Assembly (NCBI GenBank): GCA_002839315.1
Contig: PGXV01000001.1
Location: forward strand, 310,001 to 374,000
Direction of reading: 5' to 3'
DNA from: Spirochaetae bacterium HGW-Spirochaetae-3
Lineage (GTDB): Bacteria; Spirochaetota; Spirochaetia; Treponematales; UBA12059
Length of the DNA stretch: 64,000 nucleotides
Positions 25,477 through 34,301 of this stretch are shown here, piece after piece. The notes under the pieces are model-generated. The model had not been told where the DNA came from and searched no databases. It worked only from the letters and a program-made list of their open reading frames with translations. Positions within the stretch are counted from its first letter, which is position 1, and the number at the start of each line of letters is the position of its first letter. Position numbers and translations under genes: made by a program.

Positions 25477-26289
25477 ATGCATCATGACGAACGACCCATA
25501 GCCTTCTTCGATTCGGGGGTAGGCGGCCTCCCGTACCTGGACTCCGCCCGCAACCTGATGCCGACGGAACGGTTCGTATACGCGGCCGATCGGGATGGCT
25601 TTCCCTACGGCACCAAGTCGAAGGAGCAGGTCGTGGCGCTTTCTATCCGCGCTATATCCGCGCTGATCGCCAGGACCGATCCGAAGGCCTTGGTCGTGGC
25701 CTGTAATACGGCTACCGAACTGGCCATAGACGAGATCAGGGCCGCCAATCCCGGCATTCCCGTCATAGGCACAGTGCCCGCGATTAAGCCCGCGGCCGCC
25801 CTTTCGGCGACGAAGCGGATCGGCGTCATCGCCACCCCGGCGGCGGCGGCGGCCGAGTACCTTTCCGCGCTGGCCCGCGAATTCGCCGCCGACTGCGAAC
25901 TGGTCAAGATAGGGGACGGGGCCCTCGTCGATTTCGTGGAGCGACGATTCCTGGGATCGACGCGCGAGGAGCGCATCGAGGCCGTCGCGCCCAGCGTACG
26001 ATCGCTTGTCGATAGGGGAGTGGATACGATCGTGCTCGGGTGCACCCACTTCCTGCATCTATCGCGCGAATTCAGGGAAGCCGCGGGTCCCGGCATAGCT
26101 ATCGTCGACTCCAGGGATGGTATCTCTACGAGGCTGAAGTCGGTGCTCGGATCGGGTAGGGAGCGCGGCGCCGCGATAGCCGCCGATAGGCACGACGCGA
26201 TGTATTTGACCGGCCTCGGAGCATTCGGTCCCGTATACGGCGGGTTCGCGGCTCTGTTCCGCCTGGAATGCGCGGGAACGCTCGAATGA
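25477..26289 (+). CDS. murI: Glutamate racemase
   Basis: 270 residues. FFDSGVGGLP at the N-terminus is the substrate loop. The two catalytic cysteines are C76 (VVACNTAT) and C189 (LGCTHF). GVIATPAA and IVDSRDG are further conserved stretches. It interconverts L- and D-glutamate for peptidoglycan synthesis. Its stop overlaps the rsgA ATG by 4 bases, so the two are translationally coupled. Confidence 0.95.
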   Translation: MHHDERPIAFFDSGVGGLPYLDSARNLMPTERFVYAADRDGFPYGTKSKEQVVALSIRAISALIARTDPKALVVACNTATELAIDEIRAANPGIPVIGTVPAIKPAAALSATKRIGVIATPAAAAAEYLSALAREFAADCELVKIGDGALVDFVERRFLGSTREERIEAVAPSVRSLVDRGVDTIVLGCTHFLHLSREFREAAGPGIAIVDSRDGISTRLKSVLGSGRERGAAIAADRHDAMYLTGLGAFGPVYGGFAALFRLECAGTLE

Positions 26290-27260
26290 GCCTCGGTACG
26301 GTACTGTCCGGAGCTAATAACGTTTTTTCCCTGTTGGCCGAGGATGGCTCCATCGTCCGTTGCGCGCTGAAAGGAAAGAAGCTCAAGGGCGCCGAGAGAT
26401 TCTATAATCCGCTCGCGGCCGGGGACGTCGTCGAATGGGAAGCGGCGTCAGCCGGAACGGGCATGATACAGTCGCTCGTTCCCAGGAAGAGCCTCTTCTG
26501 GCGCTATAACGAGAAGGGCAAGGCCATCCAGGCCATCGCCGCGAATATGGACGTGCTCGTCTGCGTGACGAGCGCGGCGCTCCCGCCGTTCAGGCCGCGC
26601 TTCATCGACCGCGTCTCGCTCGAGCCGTCGTCGGAACGGCTCCCGTTCATCATCGCGCTCAACAAGACGGACCTCGGTATCGAGGACGAGGTAGCCGAAC
26701 GCATGGAGGATTACCGGCGTATCGGTTTCGAGACCATGGAACTGAGCGCCGACGCCGGCGAAGGCGTCGACGCCTTGAGAAAACGCATCGCCGGCAAGAC
26801 GAGCGCCTTCGTCGGGCAGTCGGGCGTCGGCAAGAGCTCCATACTCAACGCGCTCGAGGCCGGTCTGGGGCTCAAGGTCGGCGAGGTCTGCGAGAAATTC
26901 GAGCGCGGTCGGCATACGACCGTCGCCGCCGTGCTCTCGGTACTATCCGACGGCGAGACCCGCGTTATCGATACCCCCGGATTCAGGCGGCTCGCCGTCA
27001 GGGGGATAGACCCGGCGACTCTCGGGGCGTGCTTTCCCGAGATACGCGGGATATCGGCCCGCTGCGCGCTCGGGGCGCGATGCAAGCACCAGGACGAGCC
27101 GGGCTGCGCCGTCGCGGCTGCAGTAGAAGACGGCCTCATCCACGAGGACCGCTACGAGAGCTACGCGCGAATACTCGCCGAGCTCGAGGATACTCGCGCC
27201 TACGCCAAGAAGGCTGGCAAGCCGCGCCGGTATGAAGAGGACGACTACGAAGATGCATGA
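26286..27260 (+). CDS. rsgA: Ribosome small subunit biogenesis GTPase RsgA
   Basis: 324 residues from ATG 26286, inside the murI stop (ATGA). N-terminal OB fold, then a circularly permuted GTPase: G4 NKTD (126-129) precedes G1 GQSGVGKS (177-184) and G3 DTPGF. The C-terminal zinc knuckle is CALGARCKHQDEPGC. RsgA checks late 30S maturation and dissociates on GTP hydrolysis. mutS2 overlaps its 3' end by 8 bases. Confidence 0.95.
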   Translation: MSLGTVLSGANNVFSLLAEDGSIVRCALKGKKLKGAERFYNPLAAGDVVEWEAASAGTGMIQSLVPRKSLFWRYNEKGKAIQAIAANMDVLVCVTSAALPPFRPRFIDRVSLEPSSERLPFIIALNKTDLGIEDEVAERMEDYRRIGFETMELSADAGEGVDALRKRIAGKTSAFVGQSGVGKSSILNALEAGLGLKVGEVCEKFERGRHTTVAAVLSVLSDGETRVIDTPGFRRLAVRGIDPATLGACFPEIRGISARCALGARCKHQDEPGCAVAAAVEDGLIHEDRYESYARILAELEDTRAYAKKAGKPRRYEEDDYEDA

Positions 27261-29595
27261 TCACGCGCTATCGTTACTGGATTTCTATAGGATACGCGAG
27301 GACGTCGCCGGGTATTGCCTGAGCGAGGAGGGCTCGCGCGAAATTCGCGGGGCTCTCCCGTTCGTCGACGCGGCGCTCGTAACCGACGCGAAGGCCCGTT
27401 CATCCGCCGTCAGGGAGCTGTTCCGGGACGCGCGAGGCCTGCCTGCCGGATCGTTCGCCCCTGTCGACGAATCGGCGCGCGTCGTGAGCAAGCCGGGCGC
27501 TTGCCTGTCGGTAGAGGAGCTATGGGCGCTCGGCATGTGGGCCGACGCGTTCGGCGGCCTCGTACGCTGGTTGACTGGAGCCAGGCACGACGTGCTCGCC
27601 GCGGAGCTGGCGGTGGCGCCCGACCTCTCTCCGGTGGCCGCCGCCGCGTTCAGGATCGTCGGCCCCGACGGCGAGGTGAAGGACCTGCCTGAGCTCCGGG
27701 AGATACGCTCGCGGATCCGTAGGCTCAATATGGACATCGAACGGACTACGGCTTCCTTCTTCCAGGACGACGCGACCCGGGCCTATCTCCAGAGCGACGT
27801 GCCGACGCAACGGGACGGAAGGACCGTGCTCGCCGTCAAGGCCGGATCGAAGGCGAGGCTCAAGGGCATCGTGCACGAGGTCTCATCGACCGGCCAGACC
27901 GTGTACCTCGAGCCCGAGGCGCTCGTGCAGAAGAACAATGAGCTCGTCGAGGAAGAGGCGCGGTTCCAAAGAGAGCTCCATCGCGTTCTCCGCGAGACGA
28001 CGGCCCGGCTCAACGGCTATTCCGAGGCGATAGCGACGGCGGGCGTGGCCTGCGCCTCCTTCGACGCGCTATACGCGCGCGCGCGATACTCGCACATGAA
28101 CGACGGCGTATACGCCGCGGACAGCGCCTCGGGCATCGACCTCGTCCGCGCGCGCCATCCCGTACTCGGCTCCAAGGCCGTACCTATAGACCTCCGCATG
28201 CCAGAGGGCGCGCGTACGCTCATCGTCACCGGCCCGAATACGGGAGGGAAGACGGTGTCGCTAAAGACCGCAGGCCTCCTGTCCTTGATGAACCAGTTCG
28301 GATTGGCTATTCCCGCCGCCTACGGTTCGGCCCTACCCGTATTCGACGGCGTCTGGGCCGACATCGGCGACGAGCAGTCGATGGACCAGTCCCTTTCTAC
28401 TTTCTCGGGTCATATGAAGGCCATCTCGGCCATCGTCGGAGGCGCGACCGGCCGGAGCCTCGTGCTGCTCGACGAGCTCGGCTCGGGCACCGATCCCGAG
28501 GAAGGCTGCGCCATAGCCATGGCCCTGCTCGACCTGTTCATCGAACGCGGCGCGTTGACGCTCGTGACGACGCACCACGGCATACTGAAAAACTTCGGGT
28601 ATACCAAGGAGGGAGTGCTCAACGCGTCGGTCGATTTCGACAAGGATACGCTATCGCCCACCTACCGTATCCTGATGGGCGTCCCGGGAGAGAGCCGGGC
28701 GCTCGACATAGCCCATAAAAACGGCGTGGCCGACGAGGTCGTAGACGGAGCGAGGCTCTATCTACGCGAGGAGCGAACCGATATCTCGGCCCTGATACGC
28801 GGCCTTTCCGACAAGCACCGCGAGCTCGACTCGTTACGGGAAGAGGAAAAGCGCAGGTTGCGCGACGCGATGGAGGAACAGCGGAAGGCCGACCTCAAGG
28901 AGCTCAAGCTACGCCAGCGCGAGTCCGAGCTCAGGACGCAAGGCGTATCGGAGCTCAAGAGCCTCCTGTCGGATAGTCGCAAGACGCTGGAGAACCTCGT
29001 CAGGGAGCTACGGGAAGGCGAGCTGACGAAGGAAAAGACCCAGGCGGTCAAGGAATACCTTGCTGAACTCGAGACGAGCGTAGAGGCGGCTAATCGGGAA
29101 GCGAAGATACAGGAACGCGACCTGAAGGCGGGAAGCAGGCCGCCTACCGAAATCACCGAGGGAATCTCGGTACTCGTGCTGCCGGCGAGGAAACGAGGCA
29201 AGGTGCTGCGCGCGGTAAAGGGCGGTAAGTGGCTCGTCGAGACGGACGCGCTTAGGCTCACCGTCGACGAGGCGGACCTTGAACCGACGGTCGATCTAGA
29301 GCGCAAGGCGCCGAGCGTATCGATAGAGTCCAGCTCCAGCCGGGAGAATAGGGCGGTCCTCGAACTGGATCTACGCGGCTTCCGGCTGCTCGAGGCCATA
29401 GCCGCCCTAGAGCGCCAGCTGGACGCCGCGACGATGGATGGGCTCTCGGGTTTCTCGATCATACACGGCACGGGCGAGGGCGTGCTGCAGCAGGGCGTCA
29501 AGGAGACGCTGGCCAGATATCCGGGCATCAAGGACTTCCATTACGCCAGGCCCGAGGAAGGCGGCCACGGCAAGACGGTCGTCACGTTCGGCTGA
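27253..29595 (+). CDS. mutS2: MutS2 endonuclease/ATPase
   Basis: About 780 residues from ATG 27253; an alternative ATG at 27232 would add 7 residues. N-terminal lever/core, ABC-type ATPase with Walker A GPNTGGKT (about 327-334) and Walker B LLDELGSGTDP. A long coiled-coil region (about 500-640) follows, then the C-terminal Smr domain (about 705-780) with LDLRGF and HGTGEGVL. It lacks the mismatch-recognition domain of MutS1. Relatives suppress recombination or split collided ribosomes. Overlaps rsgA by 8 bases. Confidence 0.95.
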   Translation: MHDHALSLLDFYRIREDVAGYCLSEEGSREIRGALPFVDAALVTDAKARSSAVRELFRDARGLPAGSFAPVDESARVVSKPGACLSVEELWALGMWADAFGGLVRWLTGARHDVLAAELAVAPDLSPVAAAAFRIVGPDGEVKDLPELREIRSRIRRLNMDIERTTASFFQDDATRAYLQSDVPTQRDGRTVLAVKAGSKARLKGIVHEVSSTGQTVYLEPEALVQKNNELVEEEARFQRELHRVLRETTARLNGYSEAIATAGVACASFDALYARARYSHMNDGVYAADSASGIDLVRARHPVLGSKAVPIDLRMPEGARTLIVTGPNTGGKTVSLKTAGLLSLMNQFGLAIPAAYGSALPVFDGVWADIGDEQSMDQSLSTFSGHMKAISAIVGGATGRSLVLLDELGSGTDPEEGCAIAMALLDLFIERGALTLVTTHHGILKNFGYTKEGVLNASVDFDKDTLSPTYRILMGVPGESRALDIAHKNGVADEVVDGARLYLREERTDISALIRGLSDKHRELDSLREEEKRRLRDAMEEQRKADLKELKLRQRESELRTQGVSELKSLLSDSRKTLENLVRELREGELTKEKTQAVKEYLAELETSVEAANREAKIQERDLKAGSRPPTEITEGISVLVLPARKRGKVLRAVKGGKWLVETDALRLTVDEADLEPTVDLERKAPSVSIESSSSRENRAVLELDLRGFRLLEAIAALERQLDAATMDGLSGFSIIHGTGEGVLQQGVKETLARYPGIKDFHYARPEEGGHGKTVVTFG

Positions 29596-29598
29596 GCC

Positions 29599-30747
29599 CT
29601 ATCTCCCGGAGTCCGGTACCCGATCGCCCAGGTCGGCCCATTCCAGGCCTTCACCGTCCGGTACGTCCCGGGCCGCGGCCCTGCCTATCGCCAACGGCAG
29701 GTATCGCGGATCGAGTCCGGGTCTCAGCACCTTCTCGGTCCTCAGCACGGCAAGATTGTCGTATCCGAGCGTCGCGCCCATGGCTATAGGGCGCGACGCG
29801 TGTATGGATCTGTTCGTCCTCGAGTAGTTCGCCCGCTCGCTCGGTGCAAGGCGCTTGCGCCCGTTTCCGAGCGTTGCCTCTACGCGTTCGACGCCGAACT
29901 CAGCCGCTAGTTCGGATATGGCCGCTTCCGAACCGCCAGGCCCGGCCGCTATCGCCGATATGCGCCCGATCGCGTCGACCATCCGCCTGAAATCGCCTGG
30001 AGGCAGAGCTATGGGATCGTCCAGGCCCAGATCGTCCCGGGACAGGCAGAAATGCTTCTCCACGATGCACGCGCCCGAGGCTACGGCGAGCGCGGGCACG
30101 AGGACGGGATCGAGCGAGTGGTCAGAGACGCCGACGGGGACGCCGAACAACGTAGATAACGCTCCTAGAACGCGCAGGTTATAGTCTTCCTCGGGCGCGG
30201 GATAGGCCGTCACACAATGGAGCAGGGCGAGCGGCGAGCCGGAGAGGCGCTCGATGGCGCCCTCTATATCGGCAAGCTTCGACACGCCGCTCGACAGGAT
30301 GGTAGGAAGCCCGTAGGTCGCCAATTCGTCGAGTAGTTGCGCGTAGTTCAATTCAGGGCTGGCTATCTTCATGACGCCTACGCCCATATCGCGCAGCTCC
30401 CGGGCGCTCTTCGGCCCGAAAGGCGTGCAAAGGAATACGGCGCCGAGCGACTCGACGCGCTCCTTGAGGCGCGACATGAACTTCGGGCCCGTCTCCAAGG
30501 CCCGGAAGCGGTCGTATAACGCGACCGGCCCGCCAGGTAGAGGTACGTAACCGGTCGCCGGATGAATGATCTCGTCTGCGTAGACATGCTGGAATTTCAC
30601 GCTGACGGCGCCGGCTCCAATCGCGGCGTCTATAAGTTCCGCGGCCTTGTCCTCGTCTCCGCCGTGTCCAGTGCCTATCTCGGCGATTATCAAAGGCCTG
30701 CCGCCGTCGTACCGTACGTCGCCGATGCGGAATCCGTATTCCTTCAC
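29599..30747 (-). CDS. N-acetylneuraminate synthase-family protein (NeuB/SpsE-like)
   Basis: 382 residues from GTG 30747 (GGGGG 5 bases upstream); the open frame extends further, but that part is in the promoter region. TIM-barrel with LIIAEIGTGHGGD, VKFQHVYADE, PFGPKSARELRD, MKIASPELN, ILSSGVS, LLHCVTAYPAP and GVSDHSLD, then VEKHFCL. The C-terminal SAF/antifreeze-like domain starts about residue 300. The family condenses PEP with N-acetylmannosamine or a related hexosamine to form sialic, legionaminic or pseudaminic acid. No other nonulosonate gene is nearby. Confidence 0.85.
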   Translation of the reverse strand: MKEYGFRIGDVRYDGGRPLIIAEIGTGHGGDEDKAAELIDAAIGAGAVSVKFQHVYADEIIHPATGYVPLPGGPVALYDRFRALETGPKFMSRLKERVESLGAVFLCTPFGPKSARELRDMGVGVMKIASPELNYAQLLDELATYGLPTILSSGVSKLADIEGAIERLSGSPLALLHCVTAYPAPEEDYNLRVLGALSTLFGVPVGVSDHSLDPVLVPALAVASGACIVEKHFCLSRDDLGLDDPIALPPGDFRRMVDAIGRISAIAAGPGGSEAAISELAAEFGVERVEATLGNGRKRLAPSERANYSRTNRSIHASRPIAMGATLGYDNLAVLRTEKVLRPGLDPRYLPLAIGRAAARDVPDGEGLEWADLGDRVPDSGR

Positions 30748-30842
30748 GTTGCCCCCGTTCCCGTCGGAAATTCCTATTCCTCTCGACAATCCAAGTAGGA
30801 TACTATAGAATCGTCGGCACGACCGCAATCGAGGAGAGTCAA

Positions 30843-31088
30843 ATGAAACACCTGTTCTGCGATGTCTGCAAGAAAGAAGTAATCGAGCCCATCCCGTCGA
30901 GGACGTTTTTTCAATTACGCGAATACGATCTGTGCGAGTCATGCCGCGACGACCTGGAGGCGGCGGTAAAGTATACCGTACGCGACAAGAAACCGTTTGA
31001 CTTCGCGTGGTTCGACAAGCTTCGCATAGAACTTGTACAGGACGGCGTCAAGAAGAACAAGATCAACGTCGCCAAGGTCTCGCGCTAG
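30843..31088 (+). CDS. Small zinc-ribbon-like protein
   Basis: 81 residues with two CxxC pairs (CDVC at 6-9, CESC at about 32-35), the spacing of a treble-clef or rubredoxin-like zinc knuckle. The rest is Lys/Asp-rich and ends in VKKNKINVAKVSR. GAGGAG lies 6 bases before the ATG, and TACTAT/TATAGA at about 30801-30807 are possible -10 sites. Divergent from the NeuB-like gene. Function unknown. Confidence 0.65.
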   Translation: MKHLFCDVCKKEVIEPIPSRTFFQLREYDLCESCRDDLEAAVKYTVRDKKPFDFAWFDKLRIELVQDGVKKNKINVAKVSR

Positions 31089-31216
31089 CGCATCGAGGGG
31101 ATAGAGAGCCCCCGTCCATACGGACGGAGGGCCCGCGTTGCCGTTTCGCTTATCCTTCGTCGCATCTCTGTCGTTCTTTACGCTTTCTGCGAGTATCCCG
31201 CCGTTTAGTCCAATCG
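31089..31216. other. Intergenic stretch without a gene
   Basis: With the promoter and leader that follow, the gap before yebC is about 320 bases. This part holds an imperfect hairpin at 31109-31130 (CCGTCC / GGACGG core, 4-base loop) without a T run, possibly a weak terminator for the small zinc protein gene. Short overlapping frames here look non-coding. Confidence 0.4.
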
Positions 31217-31246
31217 TTGACAGTAAATCGCGCTATATGGTAGTAT
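31217..31246 (+). promoter_or_regulatory. Promoter of the yebC-ruvCAB-queA-cca operon
   Basis: -35 TTGACA (31217-31222, perfect), 18-base spacer, -10 TAGTAT (31241-31246). The expected start near 31253 leaves a leader of about 157 bases, unlike the leaderless promoters elsewhere in the window. Confidence 0.7.
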
Positions 31247-31252
31247 CGGCGA

Positions 31253-31409
31253 CGAAAAACGCGAACGGACGCTCCCGTTTCAAACGCCTTTCGCCTAGCG
31301 GCGTTCCAGCCCCGGCTCACGATGCCGAGAATGGGCGGCTTTGACGGAATAGAGGATCGCTCATCGTCGATCCGTTCGAACTGCTTAATCCGCACGGCAA
31401 GGAGTCACA
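31253..31409 (+). promoter_or_regulatory. Long, potentially structured 5' leader of yebC
   Basis: The 8-base arms CGAACGGA (31262-31269) and TCCGTTCG (31371-31378) can pair and enclose about 100 bases. Inside are AACGCC/GGCGTT (31283-31288 with 31300-31305) and CGGC/GCCG (31313-31316 with 31324-31327). The Shine-Dalgarno AGGAG follows the outer stem and is not in it. I do not recognise a known riboswitch class. It could be a cis-acting RNA or a processed small RNA. Confidence 0.4.
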
Positions 31410-32150
31410 ATGTCAGGACATAGTAAATGGGCGACAATCAAGCACAAGAAGGGTGCGGCGGACGCCAAGCGTGGCCAGATTTTCACCAAGTTGATTAAAG
31501 AAATCTCGATAGCGGCGCGCATGGGCGGCGGTGATCCAGATTCCAACGCTCGCCTTAGAACCGCGATCCTCAAGGCGCGCGGCGCTAACATGCCCAAGGA
31601 CAATATTGACAGGTCGATCAAGAAGGGTACGGGAGAGTTCGGAGACGCAGTGTATGAGGAGCTCGTCTATGAAGCCTATGCCCCCGGCGGCGTGGCCGTG
31701 CTGATCGAGGTCCTTACCGATAACAAGAACCGCGCGGCCGCTGAAGTCCGCAATATCCTGACCCGTTCCGGCGGATCGCTGGCTACGTCGAACGCCGTGC
31801 TTCGGCTCTTCGCCCGTAAGGGCGTCATCTCCCTCGATGGTGAGAAGTACGCAGAAGACAAGGTGATGGAACTGGCGCTAGAGGGTGGAGCCGACGATAT
31901 CGTCAACGAAAACGGCGAGATCGTCGTATATACCACGCCGGAAGCCTTCGAGAGCGTACTCAACGCCATCACCGAGGGCGGAATGGAGACCGACGGCGCC
32001 GAGATCTCCATGGTTCCAGAGTCCTATGTCGCCACCGACAAGGATTCCGGCGCCAAGATACAGAAGCTCATAGACAAGCTAGAGGAAAGCGACGACGTAC
32101 AGAACGTCTATCATAACGCCGAGTTGCCCGATCAAGAAGAAGAAGAGTAA
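31410..32150 (+). CDS. yebC: YebC/PmpR family protein
   Basis: 246 residues with the invariant N-terminus SGHSKWATIKHKK, then FTKLIKEISIAARMGGGDP and NIDRSIKKGTG. Three-domain DUF28 fold with an acidic C-terminal tail (PDQEEEE). Members have been described as transcription regulators near ruvC and, more recently, as ribosome-associated factors that relieve stalling. AGGAG lies 6 bases before the ATG. First gene of the operon containing ruvC, ruvA, ruvB, queA and cca. Confidence 0.95.
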   Translation: MSGHSKWATIKHKKGAADAKRGQIFTKLIKEISIAARMGGGDPDSNARLRTAILKARGANMPKDNIDRSIKKGTGEFGDAVYEELVYEAYAPGGVAVLIEVLTDNKNRAAAEVRNILTRSGGSLATSNAVLRLFARKGVISLDGEKYAEDKVMELALEGGADDIVNENGEIVVYTTPEAFESVLNAITEGGMETDGAEISMVPESYVATDKDSGAKIQKLIDKLEESDDVQNVYHNAELPDQEEEE

Positions 32151-32156
32151 TCCGAA

Positions 32157-32687
32157 GTGGGCGGACCCGTTAGCGTCCGCGTCCTCGGTATCGATCCCGG
32201 CCTGGCGGCCGTAGGATGGGGCGTCGTCGACCTAGACGGCGCCCGAATCGTCTATAGAGGGCACGGCTGCTTCAAGACCAGCTCTTCCGATGACGCCTGC
32301 GAGCGACTCGCGCAGATACGCGACCAGCTGATCGCCGTAATCGCCGAGTACGGCCCCTCGGAGGCCGCGATGGAATCGCTATTCTTTTCACGCAACGTGA
32401 CGAGCGCGCTCGGCGTGGCCGAGGCGAGGGGCGTCATCAGGCTGACCTGCCGCGACGCGGGATTGTCCATGAGCGAGTACGGGCCGATGGACGTAAAGAA
32501 GGCCGCTACCGGTTCCGGCCGATCGGGCAAGGAAGAGGTTCAGGCCTTCGTCAAGCTGGTACTGGGCCTCTCGGCGATACCGAAGCCGGATCACGCCGCG
32601 GACGCCCTCGCCGTCGCGCTGTGCCATTGCCAGGGGCGAGCCGTGCGTTCCGCGTTGGTTGATACGCCCCGCTCCGGCCGTCTATAA
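32157..32687 (+). CDS. ruvC: Crossover junction endodeoxyribonuclease RuvC
   Basis: 176 residues, GTG start (an alternative GTG lies 5 codons in). RNase H-like fold: D13 in VLGIDPGLAAVGWG, the ESLFF acidic residue, and the C-terminal DHAADALAVALCH acidic pair. The KKAATGSGRSGKEEVQ segment binds DNA. It resolves Holliday junctions with RuvAB. A 6-base gap separates it from yebC. Its TAA stop lies inside the -10 hexamer of the ruvA promoter. Confidence 0.95.
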   Translation: MGGPVSVRVLGIDPGLAAVGWGVVDLDGARIVYRGHGCFKTSSSDDACERLAQIRDQLIAVIAEYGPSEAAMESLFFSRNVTSALGVAEARGVIRLTCRDAGLSMSEYGPMDVKKAATGSGRSGKEEVQAFVKLVLGLSAIPKPDHAADALAVALCHCQGRAVRSALVDTPRSGRL

Positions 32688-32688
32688 T
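32659..32688 (+). promoter_or_regulatory. Internal leaderless promoter of ruvA
   Basis: -35 TTGATA (32659-32664), 18-base spacer, perfect -10 TATAAT (32683-32688), then CCCGTC and the ATG at 32695. It lies wholly within the 3' end of ruvC; the ruvC TAA is part of the -10. There is no Shine-Dalgarno for ruvA. Confidence 0.7.
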
Positions 32689-32694
32689 CCCGTC

Positions 32695-33288
32695 ATGTTC
32701 AACGCGATACGAGGAACGCTCTGCTACAAGGGCGCGGATACCATACGGCTTGACAACAACGGCGTGGAATGGGAATTCTCCGTGCCCGCCCGTTCCGTAG
32801 ACTCGTTCGGGCGCCTCGGCGATGAATCGCGCGTCCTGTGCTGGCTCCTCCATCGAGAAGACCAGATGCGGCTCTTCGGATTCTGTAGCGAGGCCGAGCG
32901 CACCGTCTTCATCGAGCTCATGACCGTAGACGGCGTCGGTCCCAAGCAGGCGCTGAAGATACTCGGCGGCATCGGCGCCGACGAGCTCGAGCGCGCGCTC
33001 GAAGCGGAAGACCTGGCGAGGCTCGAAACCATCCCGGGGCTCGGGAAGAAAACCGCGCAGAAGCTGGTGTTTACGCTCAAAGGCAAGCTCCCGTCCCGTT
33101 TATCGCCAGCGGCGCAGGCGCCCGGCGGCCCGCACGAAGACATCGCGAGGGCGCTCGTCGACATGGGCTACGATCGCCGCAGGGTGACCGACGCGCTCGC
33201 CAGGATCGATCCCGGCTTGCCGGAAGCCTTTCCCGAACGCGAGCGCGAGCTGTTCCGTCGCGCCATCGTAGAATTGAGCGCGAGGTGA
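32695..33288 (+). CDS. ruvA: Holliday junction branch migration protein RuvA
   Basis: 197 residues from ATG 32695. N-terminal OB fold (MFNAIRGTLCYKG...), two helix-hairpin-helix motifs (GVGPKQALKILGGI and IPGLGKKTAQKLVFTLKGKL), and a C-terminal domain III (ARALVDMGYDRRRV) that binds RuvB. Tetramers hold the four-way junction open. The GTGA at the end is shared with the ruvB start (4-base overlap). Confidence 0.95.
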   Translation: MFNAIRGTLCYKGADTIRLDNNGVEWEFSVPARSVDSFGRLGDESRVLCWLLHREDQMRLFGFCSEAERTVFIELMTVDGVGPKQALKILGGIGADELERALEAEDLARLETIPGLGKKTAQKLVFTLKGKLPSRLSPAAQAPGGPHEDIARALVDMGYDRRRVTDALARIDPGLPEAFPERERELFRRAIVELSAR

Positions 33289-34301
33289 GCGAGATCGTAT
33301 CGGGAGCCTTCGACCCCGTAGAGGACGAGCGCGAGAACGTGCTCAGGCCCAGGCGGTTGGCTGATTTCCTCGGGCAGGCTTCTATCAAGGCGAACCTCGC
33401 CGTATTCATAGAGGCCGCCGCAAAGCGCGGCGACGCGCTCGACCACGTATTCCTGATGGGGCCGCCGGGCCTCGGCAAGACGACGCTGGCCGGCATCCTG
33501 TCGCACGAGCTCGGCGTCGACTTCAAGGTGACGAGCGCCCCGGCCCTCGAGAAGCCGAAGGACCTAGCGGGCATCCTGACGACGCTGGCCCCGAGGTCGA
33601 TCTTCTTCATAGACGAGATCCATAGGCTCAAGCCGGCGATCGAAGAGATGCTGTATATGGCGATGGAGGACGGCGAGCTTGACTTCATCATAGGCCAGGG
33701 GCCCGCGGCGCGTACCCTGCGCATCCCGTTGCCGCCGTTCACCCTCGTCGGCGCTACGACGAGGGCGGGCATGGTGGGAAGCCCTCTCGTCAGCCGCTTC
33801 GGCATCAACGTGAGGCTGGGATTCTACGAGAAGGCCGACGTAATGGCGATACTCCGGCGATCGGCTGGCATACTCGGCACGACGGTGGACGACGACGCCG
33901 CGGAACGGCTCGCGCTGGCTAGCCGAGGCACTCCGCGAGTCGCGAACAGGCTCCTCAGGCGCATGCGCGACTTCGCGCAGGTCGGCGGCTCCGCATCGAT
34001 CAGTTCCGCCGTCGTCGAGGACGCTCTCGCCCGCCTCGAGGTCGACCGATACGGTCTCGAGCGGCACGACAGGGACGTACTCACCGCCATAATAGAGAAA
34101 TTCGGCGGCGGCCCGGTCGGGGCGGATACGCTCGCGGTCTCCACGAGCGAGAGCGTAGAGACCCTTGAGGATTACCTGGAGCCCTTCCTTATCCAGTCGG
34201 GCTTCATCATGCGCACGCCGCGCGGCCGCATAGCCACGCCGCTCGCGTACGAGCACCTAGGATACAGGAAAGATCATGCTGACGACGGATTTCAGTTTTA
34301 A
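33285..34301 (+). CDS. ruvB: Holliday junction branch migration ATPase RuvB
   Basis: 338 residues, GTG start overlapping the ruvA stop. N-terminal LRPRRLADFLGQ, Walker A GPPGLGKTT, Walker B FFIDEIHRL, sensor 1 LVGATTRAG, arginine finger region SPLVSRFGI, and the winged-helix C-terminus with RTPRGRIAT. Hexameric motor for branch migration with RuvA. Overlaps queA by 26 bases. Confidence 0.97.
   Translation: MSEIVSGAFDPVEDERENVLRPRRLADFLGQASIKANLAVFIEAAAKRGDALDHVFLMGPPGLGKTTLAGILSHELGVDFKVTSAPALEKPKDLAGILTTLAPRSIFFIDEIHRLKPAIEEMLYMAMEDGELDFIIGQGPAARTLRIPLPPFTLVGATTRAGMVGSPLVSRFGINVRLGFYEKADVMAILRRSAGILGTTVDDDAAERLALASRGTPRVANRLLRRMRDFAQVGGSASISSAVVEDALARLEVDRYGLERHDRDVLTAIIEKFGGGPVGADTLAVSTSESVETLEDYLEPFLIQSGFIMRTPRGRIATPLAYEHLGYRKDHADDGFQF

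Noticed and set aside
31109-31130. Hairpin downstream of the 81-residue zinc protein as an intrinsic terminator
   Set aside because: The stem has a mismatch and there is no T run, so it is mentioned only as a possibility in the gap entry.
31150-31395. 81-codon minus-strand frame upstream of yebC
   Set aside because: It is Arg/Lys-rich, has no Shine-Dalgarno, and spans the yebC promoter and leader.
31253-31409. PreQ1 riboswitch controlling queA
   Set aside because: The leader is far upstream of queA, larger than preQ1-I, and I do not see its conserved A-rich tail and loop pattern.
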